Part shown: piece by piece, positions 28,225 to 37,163 of the stretch
Layout: every line of letters starts with the position of its first letter
Numbering within the stretch: the first letter of the stretch is position 1
NCBI RefSeq assembly: GCF_022832375.1
Contig: NZ_JALHLG010000001.1
Span: 62,001-126,000 of the forward strand
Direction of reading: 5' to 3'
Source: Novosphingobium beihaiense
GTDB lineage: Bacteria; Pseudomonadota; Alphaproteobacteria; Sphingomonadales; Sphingomonadaceae
Length of the DNA stretch: 64,000 nucleotides
The notes under the pieces: generated by a model
What the model was told of the DNA's origin: nothing
The model's database searches: none
The model's input: the letters and a program-made list of their open reading frames with translations, nothing else
Made by a program: the position numbers and the translations under genes

Positions 28225-29391
28225 ATGTCCCGTTTCCGCCCCGGCTGGATGTTTCCGGCCGCGATCCTGCTCGTGGGTATCAACCTGCGCCCGGCAATTG
28301 CCGCCATCGGCCCCTTGCTCGACATGCTGCAACGGGACACCGGCCTTTCGGACACCGGCGCCAGCCTGCTGACGACGCTGCCGGTGGCGCTGATGGGTGC
28401 CTGCCTGCTGATGGCCGGGCGGCTGCGTCGGCTGCTGGGAGACCGGATGGGTATCGCGCTGGGCGTGGCGCTCGTGCTCGCCAGCGATCTCATGCGCTGG
28501 CTCTGGCCCGGCGCGGCGAGCCTGCTGCTGACGGCCATCGGCGCCGGGATCGGCGTGGCGGTGGTGCAAGCGCTGATCCCCGCCATGATCCGCAGCCATG
28601 CCGGGGCGCGCACGGCCGGGCTGATGGGCCTCTATTCGACCGCGATCATGGGCGGCGCGCTGATTTCGGGCGTCGCCAGCCCGTGGGTGGCGCAGGCGGG
28701 CGGCTGGCCGATGGCGCTGGGCATCTGGGCCCTGCCCGCGCTGGCGGGCTGTGCGGTGTGGCTCAAGGCCACGCGCAGGCTCGCCGAGCCGCCTCGCACG
28801 GCCTCCGTCCGGGGCGCGTACCGCAGCCTGCGCGGCTGGACGCTGCTGGCCTTTTTCGGGCTGGGCACCGGCGCCTACACGCTGGTGCTGGCCTGGCTGC
28901 CGCCGTTCTACACCCATCTGGGCTGGTCCGCCGAAAAGGCCGGAGCCTTGCTGGGCGCCGTGACGTTCGCCGAAGTGGCGGCGGGAATGGCCGTCTCGGC
29001 ATGGATCGACCGCTGGCCCGACCGGCGCGGGGCGCTCATTCTGGCGATTGCCGCGCTGCTCGCCGGGCTTCTCTGCCTGAGTCTGGCGCCCCTGGCTCTC
29101 GCATGGCCTGCGGCGATGCTGGCCGGGCTCGGCATCGGCGCGCTGTTTCCTCTCTCGCTGATCGTGGCGATGGACCATGGCGAAAGCGCGGGCGAAGCGG
29201 GCGCCATCGCGGGCTTCGTGCAAGGCGGCGGCTATGCGCTGGCGGCAATCCTGCCGCTGGCGGCCGGGCTGCTGCGCCAGCATCTCGCCGACCTCACGCC
29301 CGCCTGGTGGCTGATGGCCGGGCTGTGCCTCGTGCTCGGCCTGATCGCCATCCGCCTGCGCCCGGGCACCCGCATCGTTCTCCACCCCTGA
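28225..29391 (+). CDS. MFS transporter, CynX/NimT family
   Basis: A 388-residue 12-helix permease from the ATG at 28225, with GAGGAG upstream. The GINLRPAIAAIGPLLDMLQ N-terminal block, LLTTLPVALMGACLL and GLYSTAIMGGALISG are typical of the CynX/NimT subfamily. Members export or import cyanate, nitroimidazole or other small organic anions. The first gene of a two-gene unit with the alpha/beta hydrolase 18 bases downstream. Repression by the divergent MarR protein is inferred from the operators. Confidence 0.85.
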   Translation: MSRFRPGWMFPAAILLVGINLRPAIAAIGPLLDMLQRDTGLSDTGASLLTTLPVALMGACLLMAGRLRRLLGDRMGIALGVALVLASDLMRWLWPGAASLLLTAIGAGIGVAVVQALIPAMIRSHAGARTAGLMGLYSTAIMGGALISGVASPWVAQAGGWPMALGIWALPALAGCAVWLKATRRLAEPPRTASVRGAYRSLRGWTLLAFFGLGTGAYTLVLAWLPPFYTHLGWSAEKAGALLGAVTFAEVAAGMAVSAWIDRWPDRRGALILAIAALLAGLLCLSLAPLALAWPAAMLAGLGIGALFPLSLIVAMDHGESAGEAGAIAGFVQGGGYALAAILPLAAGLLRQHLADLTPAWWLMAGLCLVLGLIAIRLRPGTRIVLHP

Positions 29392-29409
29392 AACCGCAAG
29401 GAGCCAATC

Positions 29410-30201
29410 ATGGGCACTTACATGGCGGGAAGCCGCCGCAATTACGCTATCGAGTTCGGCGAAGGCCGCCCGCTGCTGCTGCTGCACGGGATCAGCAACA
29501 CCGGCCGGGCCTGGGCCCCGCAAGTCCCCGCGCTCGCAGGCGCAGGCTACCGCGTCATCGTGCCGGACCATGCCGGGCACGGCGCCTCGGCGCCTGTGAC
29601 CACGCCGTTCGGCGTCAGCGAGCTGGCCGACGATATCGAGATCATGCTGGCCGCAATGGACATCGCGAACTGCGATATCGTCGGGCTCTCGCTCGGCGGC
29701 ATGGTCGCGCTGGAACTGGCATTGCGGCGCCCGGAGCGGGTCGGGCGGATGATCGTGGCCAACAGCTTCGACTGCACCGCCACCCCCACCTTTGCCGGTC
29801 TGGCCGAAAGCTGGGCGCGCACGTTCGAGCAGCCGCAAGGCCCGCTCCGGCGCTTCGAGGCGAACTGGCCCTCGCTGGTCTCCCCCGCGTTTCAGACCAC
29901 GGCCGAGGGACTTCGCACCTATCAGGTGTGGCACGCGCTGGCCGCCGTTGCCGACGGTCCCTCTCTCGCCAACGTGTCGCGCGGGATCACCACGTTCGAC
30001 GTGTCGCAGCGGATCGCAGAGCTGGCCATGCCCACGCTGTTCATCGCGGGCGGGCTCGACGGCATGTCCCCGCCGGACCTCGGCCGCGCCTTGGCCGAGC
30101 GCGCGCCGCAGGGTGAGTTCAGCCTGATCGGGGAGGCTGCGCATATCTCCAACGTGGATACGGCGGACGCCTTCACCCGGCGCGTGCTGGAGTTCCTTTA
30201 G
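29410..30201 (+). CDS. Alpha/beta hydrolase, 3-oxoadipate enol-lactonase-like
   Basis: A 263-residue alpha/beta-hydrolase with the nucleophile elbow GLSLGGM (Ser), the oxyanion segment LLHGISNTGRAW, the Asp in AGGLDGMSPP and the His in GEAAHISNVD. The overall length and the NFDPxxA-like spacing resemble PcaD/3-oxoadipate enol-lactonases, but the substrate is not determined. It lies 18 bases after the MFS transporter and is surely co-transcribed, forming an uptake/efflux-plus-hydrolysis module under MarR control. Confidence 0.82.
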   Translation: MGTYMAGSRRNYAIEFGEGRPLLLLHGISNTGRAWAPQVPALAGAGYRVIVPDHAGHGASAPVTTPFGVSELADDIEIMLAAMDIANCDIVGLSLGGMVALELALRRPERVGRMIVANSFDCTATPTFAGLAESWARTFEQPQGPLRRFEANWPSLVSPAFQTTAEGLRTYQVWHALAAVADGPSLANVSRGITTFDVSQRIAELAMPTLFIAGGLDGMSPPDLGRALAERAPQGEFSLIGEAAHISNVDTADAFTRRVLEFL

Positions 30202-30234
30202 GCTCTCTCTGCATTCAGCCCATGGCGGACAAAG

Positions 30235-30372
30235 CCCCCTCCTCTTCAGAGGAGGGGGTTGGGGGTGGTGGCGTGCCGCCAGCACTGCGCCGGGACGCGA
30301 GCCACCACCCCGCTGCGACTAAGGCCTGCTGCGCAGCCCCAAGTCTCGCTCCCCTCCTCTGAAGAGGAGGGG
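30235..30372. repeat. Composite palindromic intergenic repeat
   Basis: A near-perfect palindrome occupies 30235-30258 (11-bp arms, 2-base centre, CCCCCTCCTCT type). A second related palindrome is at 30351-30372. Between them GGGGTGGTGGC (about 30262-30272) pairs with GCCACCACCCC (30301-30311). The whole unit can fold into a large cruciform-like structure. It is noncoding and separates the hydrolase gene from the channel gene. Confidence 0.7.
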
Positions 30373-30431
30373 GGAACTGTCCCTCATTCCGGCCGCCATT
30401 CCGGCATGACCTCCGGTTGAAAGCCGTTTTC

Positions 30432-31565
30432 CTATTCCCGCTTCCCCAGCGTCTGGGCGACGGCCTCGCGCCAGGCGCTGCTGCGGATGTAGCGCAGGAG
30501 CGCCACGTCGACGGGCTCGCGCAAGGGGCTGCCCTGCTGGAAGGCAATGCCGTAGTCCTGCCGCCCGAACGTGCCGGGCAGCAGTTCCACATCCCGCGCG
30601 CGGGACTGGCGCAGCATATAGCGCAGCAGCGGCTCGTCGTAGACGAACGCGTCGATCTCGCCGTCCTGCAACGCTTTCAGCCCGGCCTCGACGCTGGGAT
30701 AGCCGGTGAAGGCAATGCGCTCCTGCCGCAGCCATTCGTCCGAGGCGGTGCCGCCGATCGAGCCTACCGTCACTTTCGGCAGATCGTCCGGCCCGGCGAT
30801 CGCGCCTGCCAGCCGCCCTGCCGTCAGCGACGAGGCGATCATGCCGGTGAAGGTGGAAATGATGATGATCGCCGCGAACATCCACACCAGCGCAATCGCC
30901 TTGCCCGCAGGCGTGCGCGGGGCCTTGTCGCCATAGCCCACCGTCGTCATCGTCACGGCCGAAAACCAGAAACCGGAACCGATGCCGCTGGCATTGTCCG
31001 CAAATTCCTCGGGGTTCTTCTTGCGTTCGGCCAGCCAGAACAGGAAGCCGACGAACAGCAGCAGCGCCGAGAGCGCCAGCACCGCCTTGAAGAAATCCCA
31101 GGTGAAGAAATTCTGCATCAAGGCCAGCCACGCAGTGGGCGACTTGCGCACAGCGATGCCGAAGCCGGTGGTGGTGAAAGGCTGCGTGAAATCGACCTTT
31201 TCCTCCCGGTCGGCGGTGATCGTGAGCGCCCCGACGCTGGCGTCGTAGCGCCCGTCAGCCACGCCATCGATCATGTCGTCGAGGTCCGTTTCCACGAAAC
31301 GGTAAGCGTAGCCGTTCTCGTTCGCGATGCTGTCCCACAGATCGATCGCCAGGCCGTGCCACTGCCCGTCCTCCCCTTTCATCGCAAAAGGCGGTGCCTC
31401 GCGGGTGGCGATCCGCATTTCGGCAGGCGTTGCAGCGGACACCGGCCCGGCCAGACACAAACACGAACACAGGGCCGCGAACAGAACCGGAAACAGAGCG
31501 GCGAAACATTTCAAACGCTGGAACAGGGCGATCTCTCCACGCAATCGGCATGGGCCGCGAACCAT
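30432..31565 (-). CDS. Ligand-gated ion channel, prokaryotic GluR0-like
   Basis: A 377-residue protein with signal peptide (cleavage near PVSAA), then an SBP_bac_3 / glutamate-receptor-like ligand domain split in two. In the order of the sequence: lobe 1 (MRIATREAPPFAMKGEDGQWHG, AVGALTITADREEKVDFTQP), helix M1 at about residues 160-180, a pore loop with potassium-type filter TMTTVGYGD, helix M2, then lobe 2 ending in the receptor-like VYDEPLLRYML. The TVGYG filter predicts K+ selectivity, as in cyanobacterial GluR0. The ligand is probably an amino acid or other small anion, but the sequence does not say which. Confidence 0.85.
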   Translation of the reverse strand: MVRGPCRLRGEIALFQRLKCFAALFPVLFAALCSCLCLAGPVSAATPAEMRIATREAPPFAMKGEDGQWHGLAIDLWDSIANENGYAYRFVETDLDDMIDGVADGRYDASVGALTITADREEKVDFTQPFTTTGFGIAVRKSPTAWLALMQNFFTWDFFKAVLALSALLLFVGFLFWLAERKKNPEEFADNASGIGSGFWFSAVTMTTVGYGDKAPRTPAGKAIALVWMFAAIIIISTFTGMIASSLTAGRLAGAIAGPDDLPKVTVGSIGGTASDEWLRQERIAFTGYPSVEAGLKALQDGEIDAFVYDEPLLRYMLRQSRARDVELLPGTFGRQDYGIAFQQGSPLREPVDVALLRYIRSSAWREAVAQTLGKRE

Positions 31566-31592
31566 CCGCCCCCATGAACGCCCAGCATAACA

Positions 31593-31627
31593 AAAAGCCC
31601 GCCGCTTCCAAGGAAGGACGGGCTTTT
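31593..31627 (-). terminator. Terminator of the TonB-dependent receptor gene
   Basis: Arms AAAAGCCCG (31593-31601) and CGGGCTTTT (31619-31627) with an inner CTTCC/GGAAG stem. On the minus strand it ends in a T-run and lies 40 bases beyond the receptor stop. Confidence 0.8.
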
Positions 31628-31669
31628 CGCATCGCGCCGTGCGGAGACGGCGCCGGATTTGCAGGCCGG

Positions 31670-34078
31670 TCAGAACGCGACTTGCGCTTCCAGACCGAAG
31701 GTGCGCGGCGGGTTGAAGTTGCCGTAATCGCCCAGCACCTTGTCGTTCGCGGCCGAGCGGCGGTAGATGTAGGTGGTGTTGAACAAGTTGCGCGACCAGG
31801 CCGAGACGGTCAGCTTCTGCCCGCCCTCGCCCATCGGGATATCGGCCAATGCAATGCTGCCATTGACCACGAAGCTCTTGTCCGTGCGGGTCGACTCGTT
31901 CTGGAAGCTGTAGACCGGATCGGAGTAGTTGCCGTCGATGTGCATGCGCAGGCTCATGCCGTTATCCGAAACCGGCACGTCGTAATTGATATAGCCCGAA
32001 GCTGCGTTTTCCGGGGTATACACGGTATAGACCTGATAGAGCGCACCGCCCAGGTTCGGGTTCGGCGTCGGCGGCACGGTGATGTGGGTATAGGCATAAG
32101 CCGCGCCAAGCGTGAGGTTATCGACCGGCCGGACCGTCAGCTGCGCCTCGACGCCGCGGATCTTCGACGTGCCCGGCGCATTGGCCGTGTTCTCGGTATG
32201 CAGGTTGAAGGTCGGGTTCGGCGTCACGCCATCGGGCAGATAGGGATTGGTATCGACGTTATCGAAGTCGGTCTGGGTGCCGGTGCGGTTCATGATGTAA
32301 CCGGCCAGGTTCAGGCGCACGTGATGGTCCAGCATGTCCATCTTGGCGCCCACTTCGTAGGACTTCACCTTTTCCGGACCGAAAGCGAGGAAGGTTGCCG
32401 AACGGTCGTTGGCGCCGCCCGCGCGGTAGCCGGTCGCGTACTTGGCGTAGAGGTTCACGTCCTGCGTGGCATCCCAGGCCAGCGTCACCATCGGATCGAA
32501 GCGGCCCTTGTTGTAGGTGAAGGTCCAGGGCGTATCGACGCCGGAGACCATCGTCAGCGCGCCGTGGCGCTTGTCCTTGGTGTAGCGGCCGCCCACCGTC
32601 AGGTGCACGATGTCGATCGGGGACCAGGTGGCCTGGGCAAAGGCGGCATAGCTGTGCGCGGTGGCGTTGCTGTCCCGCTGGACGAACCAGGAATCGCGGT
32701 CCCAGCCATTGTTGCTGCCGGTGATCGGCCCGGTCGCGATGGCGCTGTTGATCGAATAGGCGGTGCCGTCCGCATTCCAGGTGTTCGAGGCGGGCGTCGC
32801 CGCCAGCTCATGCGCATATTCGGTGAAGTAATAGAGCCCGGCCACGTAATCGAGGTGCGGCAGGCTGCCGACGGCCTGGAATTCCTGGCTGAACTGGCGC
32901 TGCGACAAGTGCGAGAGGCTATAGCGGCTGAACGGCGTATCGGGCGCGAAGATCGTGCGCGCCGGGCCGCCCGAATTGTCCCACTGGTCGGTCGCCACCT
33001 GGCGCCATGCGGTGATCGAACGCAGTTCGAGCGAGGGCGCGACCTCCCACTTCAGGTTGGCCGAGAAACCGCTGGTCCGGTCCACGCTGGGCTGCTGCGG
33101 CACGCCGACTTGCGCGGTCTTGAGGCGCTTGCCGCCGGTCGGCTTCAGGATCGGGGCGAGCGGAGCGATGCACACATTAGTGGTCTTGTTGCAGGCGGTG
33201 CCGTTGTAGGTGAGGATGCCGCCTGCATATGTGCCGGCATTCTCGTTCAGCGGGTTGTACGTGATCAGCTGGCTGAAATTGGGGGTGTTCTGATCCTTGG
33301 CCCGGTCATAGGCGAACGTCGCCGAAAAGCCCTTGATCGGCTCCCACTTGGCGGTCACGCGGCCGCCGACGTCGTTGTGATAGTTCCAGCCGGTCTGGCC
33401 CGCGAGCGGGTCTTTCACTGTCGCGTCCTGATGCTGGATCAGGCCGTCCATCTTCACCGAGACATCGTGAACCTCGGGCAGGTTGAGGTGCACTTGCCCG
33501 GTGTAGCTGCCGTAGTTGCCAACGCCCGCGCTCATGCGGCCGCCGAATTCGCCGGTGGGCTGCTTGGTCACGATGCTGACCGCGCCGCCTTCGGTATTGC
33601 GGCCGAACAGCGTGCCCTGCGGGCCTTCGAGCACTTCGATCCGGTCCACGTCGAACAGGGCGGCATTGAGGCCCTGCGAACGGCCGAGATAGACGCCGTC
33701 GATATAGACGCCGACGCCGGTATCGCGCGCGGTCTGATTCTGGTCGAACGGCACGATGCCGCGAATGCCCACGGTAAGCGCGGACTGGCGCGCTTCGAAG
33801 GTGGCGACGCGCAGGGTCGGCACCGAACCGTCGGCCAGATCGATCAGGCTCTGGATGTGGCGGTCCTTGATCATCGTGGGATCGACGACCGAGATGGCGA
33901 TCGGCGTCTTCTGCAGGTTGGTTTCGCGCTTGGTCGCGGTCACGACGATCTCGTTCAGCCCGGGTCCGGCGTCAGCCGCAGTCCCGGCGGCGGCAGCCTC
34001 ATCCGCAAAAGCGGGCGCGGACACGGCCAGCGCGAGAACACAGGTGGAAAGACACAATGAAACAGCTTTGATAGGCAC
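31670..34078 (-). CDS. TonB-dependent outer-membrane receptor
   Basis: An 802-residue receptor. The GTG at 34078 is preferred, with AGGGAG upstream and a signal peptide directly after it; a longer start at 34171 adds unrelated residues. The TonB box/plug region is EIVVTATKRETNLQKTPIAISV, then the plug domain (GVYIDGVYLGRSQG, RIEVLEGPQGTLFGRNTEGGAV), then the 22-stranded barrel ending in a terminal F (EAQVAF). No STN domain is present. The plug sequence is of the broad sphingomonad class that takes up aromatic or plant-derived compounds, but the substrate is unknown. Two TauD-type oxygenases downstream suggest an organosulfonate or aryloxy acid. Confidence 0.9.
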   Translation of the reverse strand: MPIKAVSLCLSTCVLALAVSAPAFADEAAAAGTAADAGPGLNEIVVTATKRETNLQKTPIAISVVDPTMIKDRHIQSLIDLADGSVPTLRVATFEARQSALTVGIRGIVPFDQNQTARDTGVGVYIDGVYLGRSQGLNAALFDVDRIEVLEGPQGTLFGRNTEGGAVSIVTKQPTGEFGGRMSAGVGNYGSYTGQVHLNLPEVHDVSVKMDGLIQHQDATVKDPLAGQTGWNYHNDVGGRVTAKWEPIKGFSATFAYDRAKDQNTPNFSQLITYNPLNENAGTYAGGILTYNGTACNKTTNVCIAPLAPILKPTGGKRLKTAQVGVPQQPSVDRTSGFSANLKWEVAPSLELRSITAWRQVATDQWDNSGGPARTIFAPDTPFSRYSLSHLSQRQFSQEFQAVGSLPHLDYVAGLYYFTEYAHELAATPASNTWNADGTAYSINSAIATGPITGSNNGWDRDSWFVQRDSNATAHSYAAFAQATWSPIDIVHLTVGGRYTKDKRHGALTMVSGVDTPWTFTYNKGRFDPMVTLAWDATQDVNLYAKYATGYRAGGANDRSATFLAFGPEKVKSYEVGAKMDMLDHHVRLNLAGYIMNRTGTQTDFDNVDTNPYLPDGVTPNPTFNLHTENTANAPGTSKIRGVEAQLTVRPVDNLTLGAAYAYTHITVPPTPNPNLGGALYQVYTVYTPENAASGYINYDVPVSDNGMSLRMHIDGNYSDPVYSFQNESTRTDKSFVVNGSIALADIPMGEGGQKLTVSAWSRNLFNTTYIYRRSAANDKVLGDYGNFNPPRTFGLEAQVAF

Positions 34079-34316
34079 GTCGGTGCTCCCTGATGGCGAT
34101 TGCCGCAGGAGCTTCCGGTTCGGCGCTGATACGCCTGCCCTGCGGTCAGGGCGGGCATCTATTCCTGCCAAATGTAGGATTTACGGCCGAAATTTTCTGG
34201 AAATGTTGCAGTTCTCTTACGCACGCGAACTGCGGAACCGCACGGTTCAGGGCGTCTTAATCGCACATCCTCCTAGCTGAGACATAGACAGCGCGATTCT
34301 CCGGAAAAATACCCCC

Positions 34317-35006
34317 ATGCTGAAACTCAACCGGCTTCTGCTCACGTCCGGCGGGCTGGACCTGATCAATTCGATGTCCGACCTGTTCTATAGCATACAA
34401 GTGCAGATCGTGGATTCGGACAGCCTGCTGGGCCAGGCCTTCGACGATACAACCTGGATCTTCATCGACTGGCTGCTTCCGGCCATGGCGGGCATACAGC
34501 TGGTGCGGCTGCTGCGCGCATCGGGGCCGGGGCGCAATGCCCGCATTTCGATGGTGCTGCCAGGGCAGGACGAACAGATGCAGATGCGCGCGCTGGCCGC
34601 CGGGGCGGACGATTACATCATCGGACCGCTCGATCCCAAGCGGCTGGTCGAACGGATGAAGACCTACCGCGTGGCACTGGTCCCGCCGGACGATCCCGTC
34701 ACCACCATCGGCGAGATGAGCGTCGACACCAATGCCTATCTGGTGCGCTTTCGCGGCAGGCCGCTTCCGCTCAAGGTCAACGAATTCCGCCTGCTGGCCC
34801 ATTTCGCGCGCCATCCCGACCGCGTCTTCACCCGCAGCAACCTGATCGGCGTGCTCGGCAAGAGCCAGGAGGTGAACGACGAGCGCACTGTCGATGTCTG
34901 GATGAGCCGCCTGCGCGCCACCCTGCGCGCCCATGACGTGCCCTATGTGCCGCGAACGGTGCGCTCCTGCGGCTATATTCTCGACACTATCGGCATGCAG
35001 CGCTGA
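34317..35006 (+). CDS. OmpR-type response regulator with degenerate receiver
   Basis: A 229-residue protein with an N-terminal receiver-like domain (about 1-125) and a C-terminal winged helix (PLKVNEFRLLAHFARHPDRVF, VDVWMSRLRATLRAHDVPYV, SCGYIL). The predicted phospho-site D51 is kept (IFIDWLLPAMAG), but the N-terminal acidic pair is lost (RLLLTSGGLDL) and the usual Lys of KPF is replaced (IIGPLDP). Phosphorylation through the normal Mg2+ site is unlikely, so the protein probably acts constitutively or by other signals. It is divergent from the TonB receptor, which it may control. Confidence 0.85.
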   Translation: MLKLNRLLLTSGGLDLINSMSDLFYSIQVQIVDSDSLLGQAFDDTTWIFIDWLLPAMAGIQLVRLLRASGPGRNARISMVLPGQDEQMQMRALAAGADDYIIGPLDPKRLVERMKTYRVALVPPDDPVTTIGEMSVDTNAYLVRFRGRPLPLKVNEFRLLAHFARHPDRVFTRSNLIGVLGKSQEVNDERTVDVWMSRLRATLRAHDVPYVPRTVRSCGYILDTIGMQR

Positions 35007-35027
35007 CCTCCGGAAGCAGTCCCGAAT

Positions 35028-35070
35028 CGAAAGGCCCGCCCTTCGCAAGGAAGAGCGGGCCTTTCGTTTT
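35028..35070 (+). terminator. Terminator after the response regulator
   Basis: A 12-bp stem (35028-35039 with 35055-35066) with a small inner loop, followed by TTTT. It lies between the regulator stop and the convergent TauD-type gene. Confidence 0.85.
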
Positions 35071-35089
35071 CAGCCTGCAAGGGCGGCGA

Positions 35090-35932
35090 TTATTCCGCCC
35101 AGGGCTCCTCGCCCTCCAGCTTGGTGCGCAGCATCATGCGGCCGCAAGTGGGATCGTAGGCTTCGGCGCGGTGCATCGTGCCGGTGTTGTCCCACATCAC
35201 CAGATCGCCGGCTTCCCATTCGTGGCTGTAGGTGAAGTCCGGGCCGGTCGCCCATTCGCGCAGGCCGTGGATGATCTCAGCGCTCTTGCCATAGGGCACG
35301 TCCACCACGTGATGCGCGGTGCAGCCCAGCACCAGCGACTTGCGGCCCGACTTGTGCTCCCACACCAGCGGCAGCACCTTTTCGCCGATCGCCTGCATGC
35401 CCTTGAGCTTGGCGAGGCTCGGCTCCGGCTCGTAGTAGAACAGCGAGGCCCAGGGGGCGTGGAGCACTTTCAGGCTTTCGTATTCGGCCTTCTGCTCGTC
35501 GCTCAGATCGTCATAGGCGGCATAGGTATTCGAAAAGCCGGTGTTGCCGGTGCCCTTGGGGCTCGGCACCTTGCAGGTCAGCAGCGAGGCCAGGATCGGC
35601 ACTTCGTTGCGGGTGCCGTCGATATGCCAGTAGAGCGAGCCCTTGAGGTATTCGGCGGCCGCCGGATTTTCCTTCACGTCGAGCGTGATCTTGCTGACCG
35701 AACCGTCCGGATTTTCCGGCGCATAGTTGCCCAGCGTCTTGGTGAAGGCGATCTGCTCGTCCTCGGTGAAATCGATCTTCGGGAACACCAGCACGCCGCG
35801 CTGCTCGATGAGATCGCGCAGCTCGGCGGCGAGTTCTCCGGACAGCAGCTCTTCCTTGGAATTGAGGACACGGCTGCCGATCTTCGGCTTGATGTCTTCG
35901 GTGCGAAGCTTGGTTTGAGTGGCGACCGACAT
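35090..35932 (-). CDS. TauD/TfdA-family 2-oxoglutarate-dependent dioxygenase (copy 1)
   Basis: A 280-residue Fe(II)/2-oxoglutarate oxygenase from the ATG at 35932. The facial triad is visible: HxD in LYWHIDGTRN, and the distal His in NTGTMHRAEAYD, followed by Arg-rich 2OG-binding residues (RMMLRTKLEG). TauD and TfdA use it to hydroxylate a carbon next to a sulfonate or aryloxy group and release sulfite or a phenol. The substrate here is not determined. The paralogue at 36226-37077 is similar in organisation; the two are in tandem on the same strand. Confidence 0.88.
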   Translation of the reverse strand: MSVATQTKLRTEDIKPKIGSRVLNSKEELLSGELAAELRDLIEQRGVLVFPKIDFTEDEQIAFTKTLGNYAPENPDGSVSKITLDVKENPAAAEYLKGSLYWHIDGTRNEVPILASLLTCKVPSPKGTGNTGFSNTYAAYDDLSDEQKAEYESLKVLHAPWASLFYYEPEPSLAKLKGMQAIGEKVLPLVWEHKSGRKSLVLGCTAHHVVDVPYGKSAEIIHGLREWATGPDFTYSHEWEAGDLVMWDNTGTMHRAEAYDPTCGRMMLRTKLEGEEPWAE

Positions 35933-36225
35933 GGCATTTACTCCGGCAAAACAGGGCGGGAACGATGTTTCCAAATCTCCGCCAATGCGCCTTGCGGGTC
36001 AAGTGGGCCAAAGCGATCACTGCGATCGGCCGGGCCACTTATACCGCGAATGCCGGAATGATCCGGCAAAGGCATGAATGGGCGGTTCATGCTTATATAG
36101 GTGCCATGGCCGGAAATGAGTATGGCCGCCGCAACTCATCGCTGCAGCGGCCGTAGTCAGCGCCCGAGGGCTTTTTGTGCCGCCCCGCCCTTCGGACGAG
36201 GCAGGCGGGGGGTCTCTTCAGGCGG

Positions 36226-37077
36226 TCAGCCCCAGCTTTCGCCCTTGATGATGGTGCGGTGAAGCAGGCGGCCGCAATCGGGATCATAAGGCATCGCGCG
36301 GTGCAGCGTGCCGGTGTTGTCCCACATCACCGCATCGCCCACGGTCCATTCGTGCGCATAGTGATAAGGCTCGCTGGTCGCGTGTTCGCGCAGTCCGTGC
36401 AGCAGCTTGGCGCTTTCCTGCGAGGAAAGGCCCACCACGCGCTCGGCGGTGTTGCCCAGGATCAGCGATCTACGGCCCGAAGCGTGCTTGTAGACCAGCG
36501 GCAGCTCGCGCTCGCCCGTGCCGTCCTCGCCCTTGTTCATCCAGTCTTCGAGCTGGGCCAGCGTCGGTTCAGGGCAGTGATAGAGCTGCGAAACCCACAT
36601 CGAGTGGATCACCCGCATATTCTCGATCTTGTCCTTCATCTCGGGCGAAAGATCTTCGTAGGCTGTGTAGCAGTTCGAGAACTCGGTATTGCCGCCCCAG
36701 GTCGGCAGGACTTTGCTCGACAGCACCGAGCCGCGGATCGGAATCCGGTTCATCGTCCCATCGACGTGCCAGAACAGCGATCCCTTGAGGTATTCGACCG
36801 CCTCCTTGTTCACGTTCTTGTCGAGCGAGATCTTGAACACCTGCTCGCCGCGCACTTCCTCGGCGTTGCCGCCCACCGAATTGGTGAACTTCACCTGCTC
36901 TTCGTCGGTAAAGTTGATCTGCGGGAAGACGAGCACGCCCACTTCCTCCAGCAGATCGCGGATTTCGCCCGACAGTTCGCCGGACATGATCTCGTCCTTC
37001 GAGTTAAGGATGCGGGCGCCCACCTTCGGCTTGATGCGTTCGAACTTGAGGCGGGTCTTTTCAGCGACTTCGGTCAC
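36226..37077 (-). CDS. TauD/TfdA-family 2-oxoglutarate-dependent dioxygenase (copy 2)
   Basis: A 283-residue product from the GTG at 37077. That start is chosen because GGGAG lies 8 bases upstream and its N-terminus aligns with copy 1 (FERIKPKVGARILNSKDEI versus TEDIKPKIGSRVLNSKEEL). A TTG at 37092 is the alternative. The facial triad is HxD in LFWHVDGTMN and His in NTGTLHRAMPYD, with RLLHRTIIKG for 2OG. Clearly a paralogue of copy 1 but well diverged, so probably with different substrates. The TetR gene just upstream may control it. Confidence 0.87.
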   Translation of the reverse strand: MTEVAEKTRLKFERIKPKVGARILNSKDEIMSGELSGEIRDLLEEVGVLVFPQINFTDEEQVKFTNSVGGNAEEVRGEQVFKISLDKNVNKEAVEYLKGSLFWHVDGTMNRIPIRGSVLSSKVLPTWGGNTEFSNCYTAYEDLSPEMKDKIENMRVIHSMWVSQLYHCPEPTLAQLEDWMNKGEDGTGERELPLVYKHASGRRSLILGNTAERVVGLSSQESAKLLHGLREHATSEPYHYAHEWTVGDAVMWDNTGTLHRAMPYDPDCGRLLHRTIIKGESWG

Positions 37078-37163
37078 GGCATGAACTCCCAATGGTTTTC
37101 GGGGCTATATGCTGAACACCAGTTCAACCCCGTCACCCGAGCCATGCCTCCTGTCGCGGTATG

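Noticed and set aside
27916..30285. A 789-codon minus-strand frame across marR, MFS and hydrolase genes
   Set aside because: It covers three genes supported by motifs on both strands and has no domain of its own.
31394..34060. An 888-codon plus-strand frame antisense to the TonB-dependent receptor
   Set aside because: No recognisable domain, whereas the minus strand has TonB box, plug and barrel features.
36141..36225. Rho-independent terminator for the second TauD gene
   Set aside because: There are GC-rich inverted words downstream of the stop, but the T-run lies on the wrong side for the minus strand.
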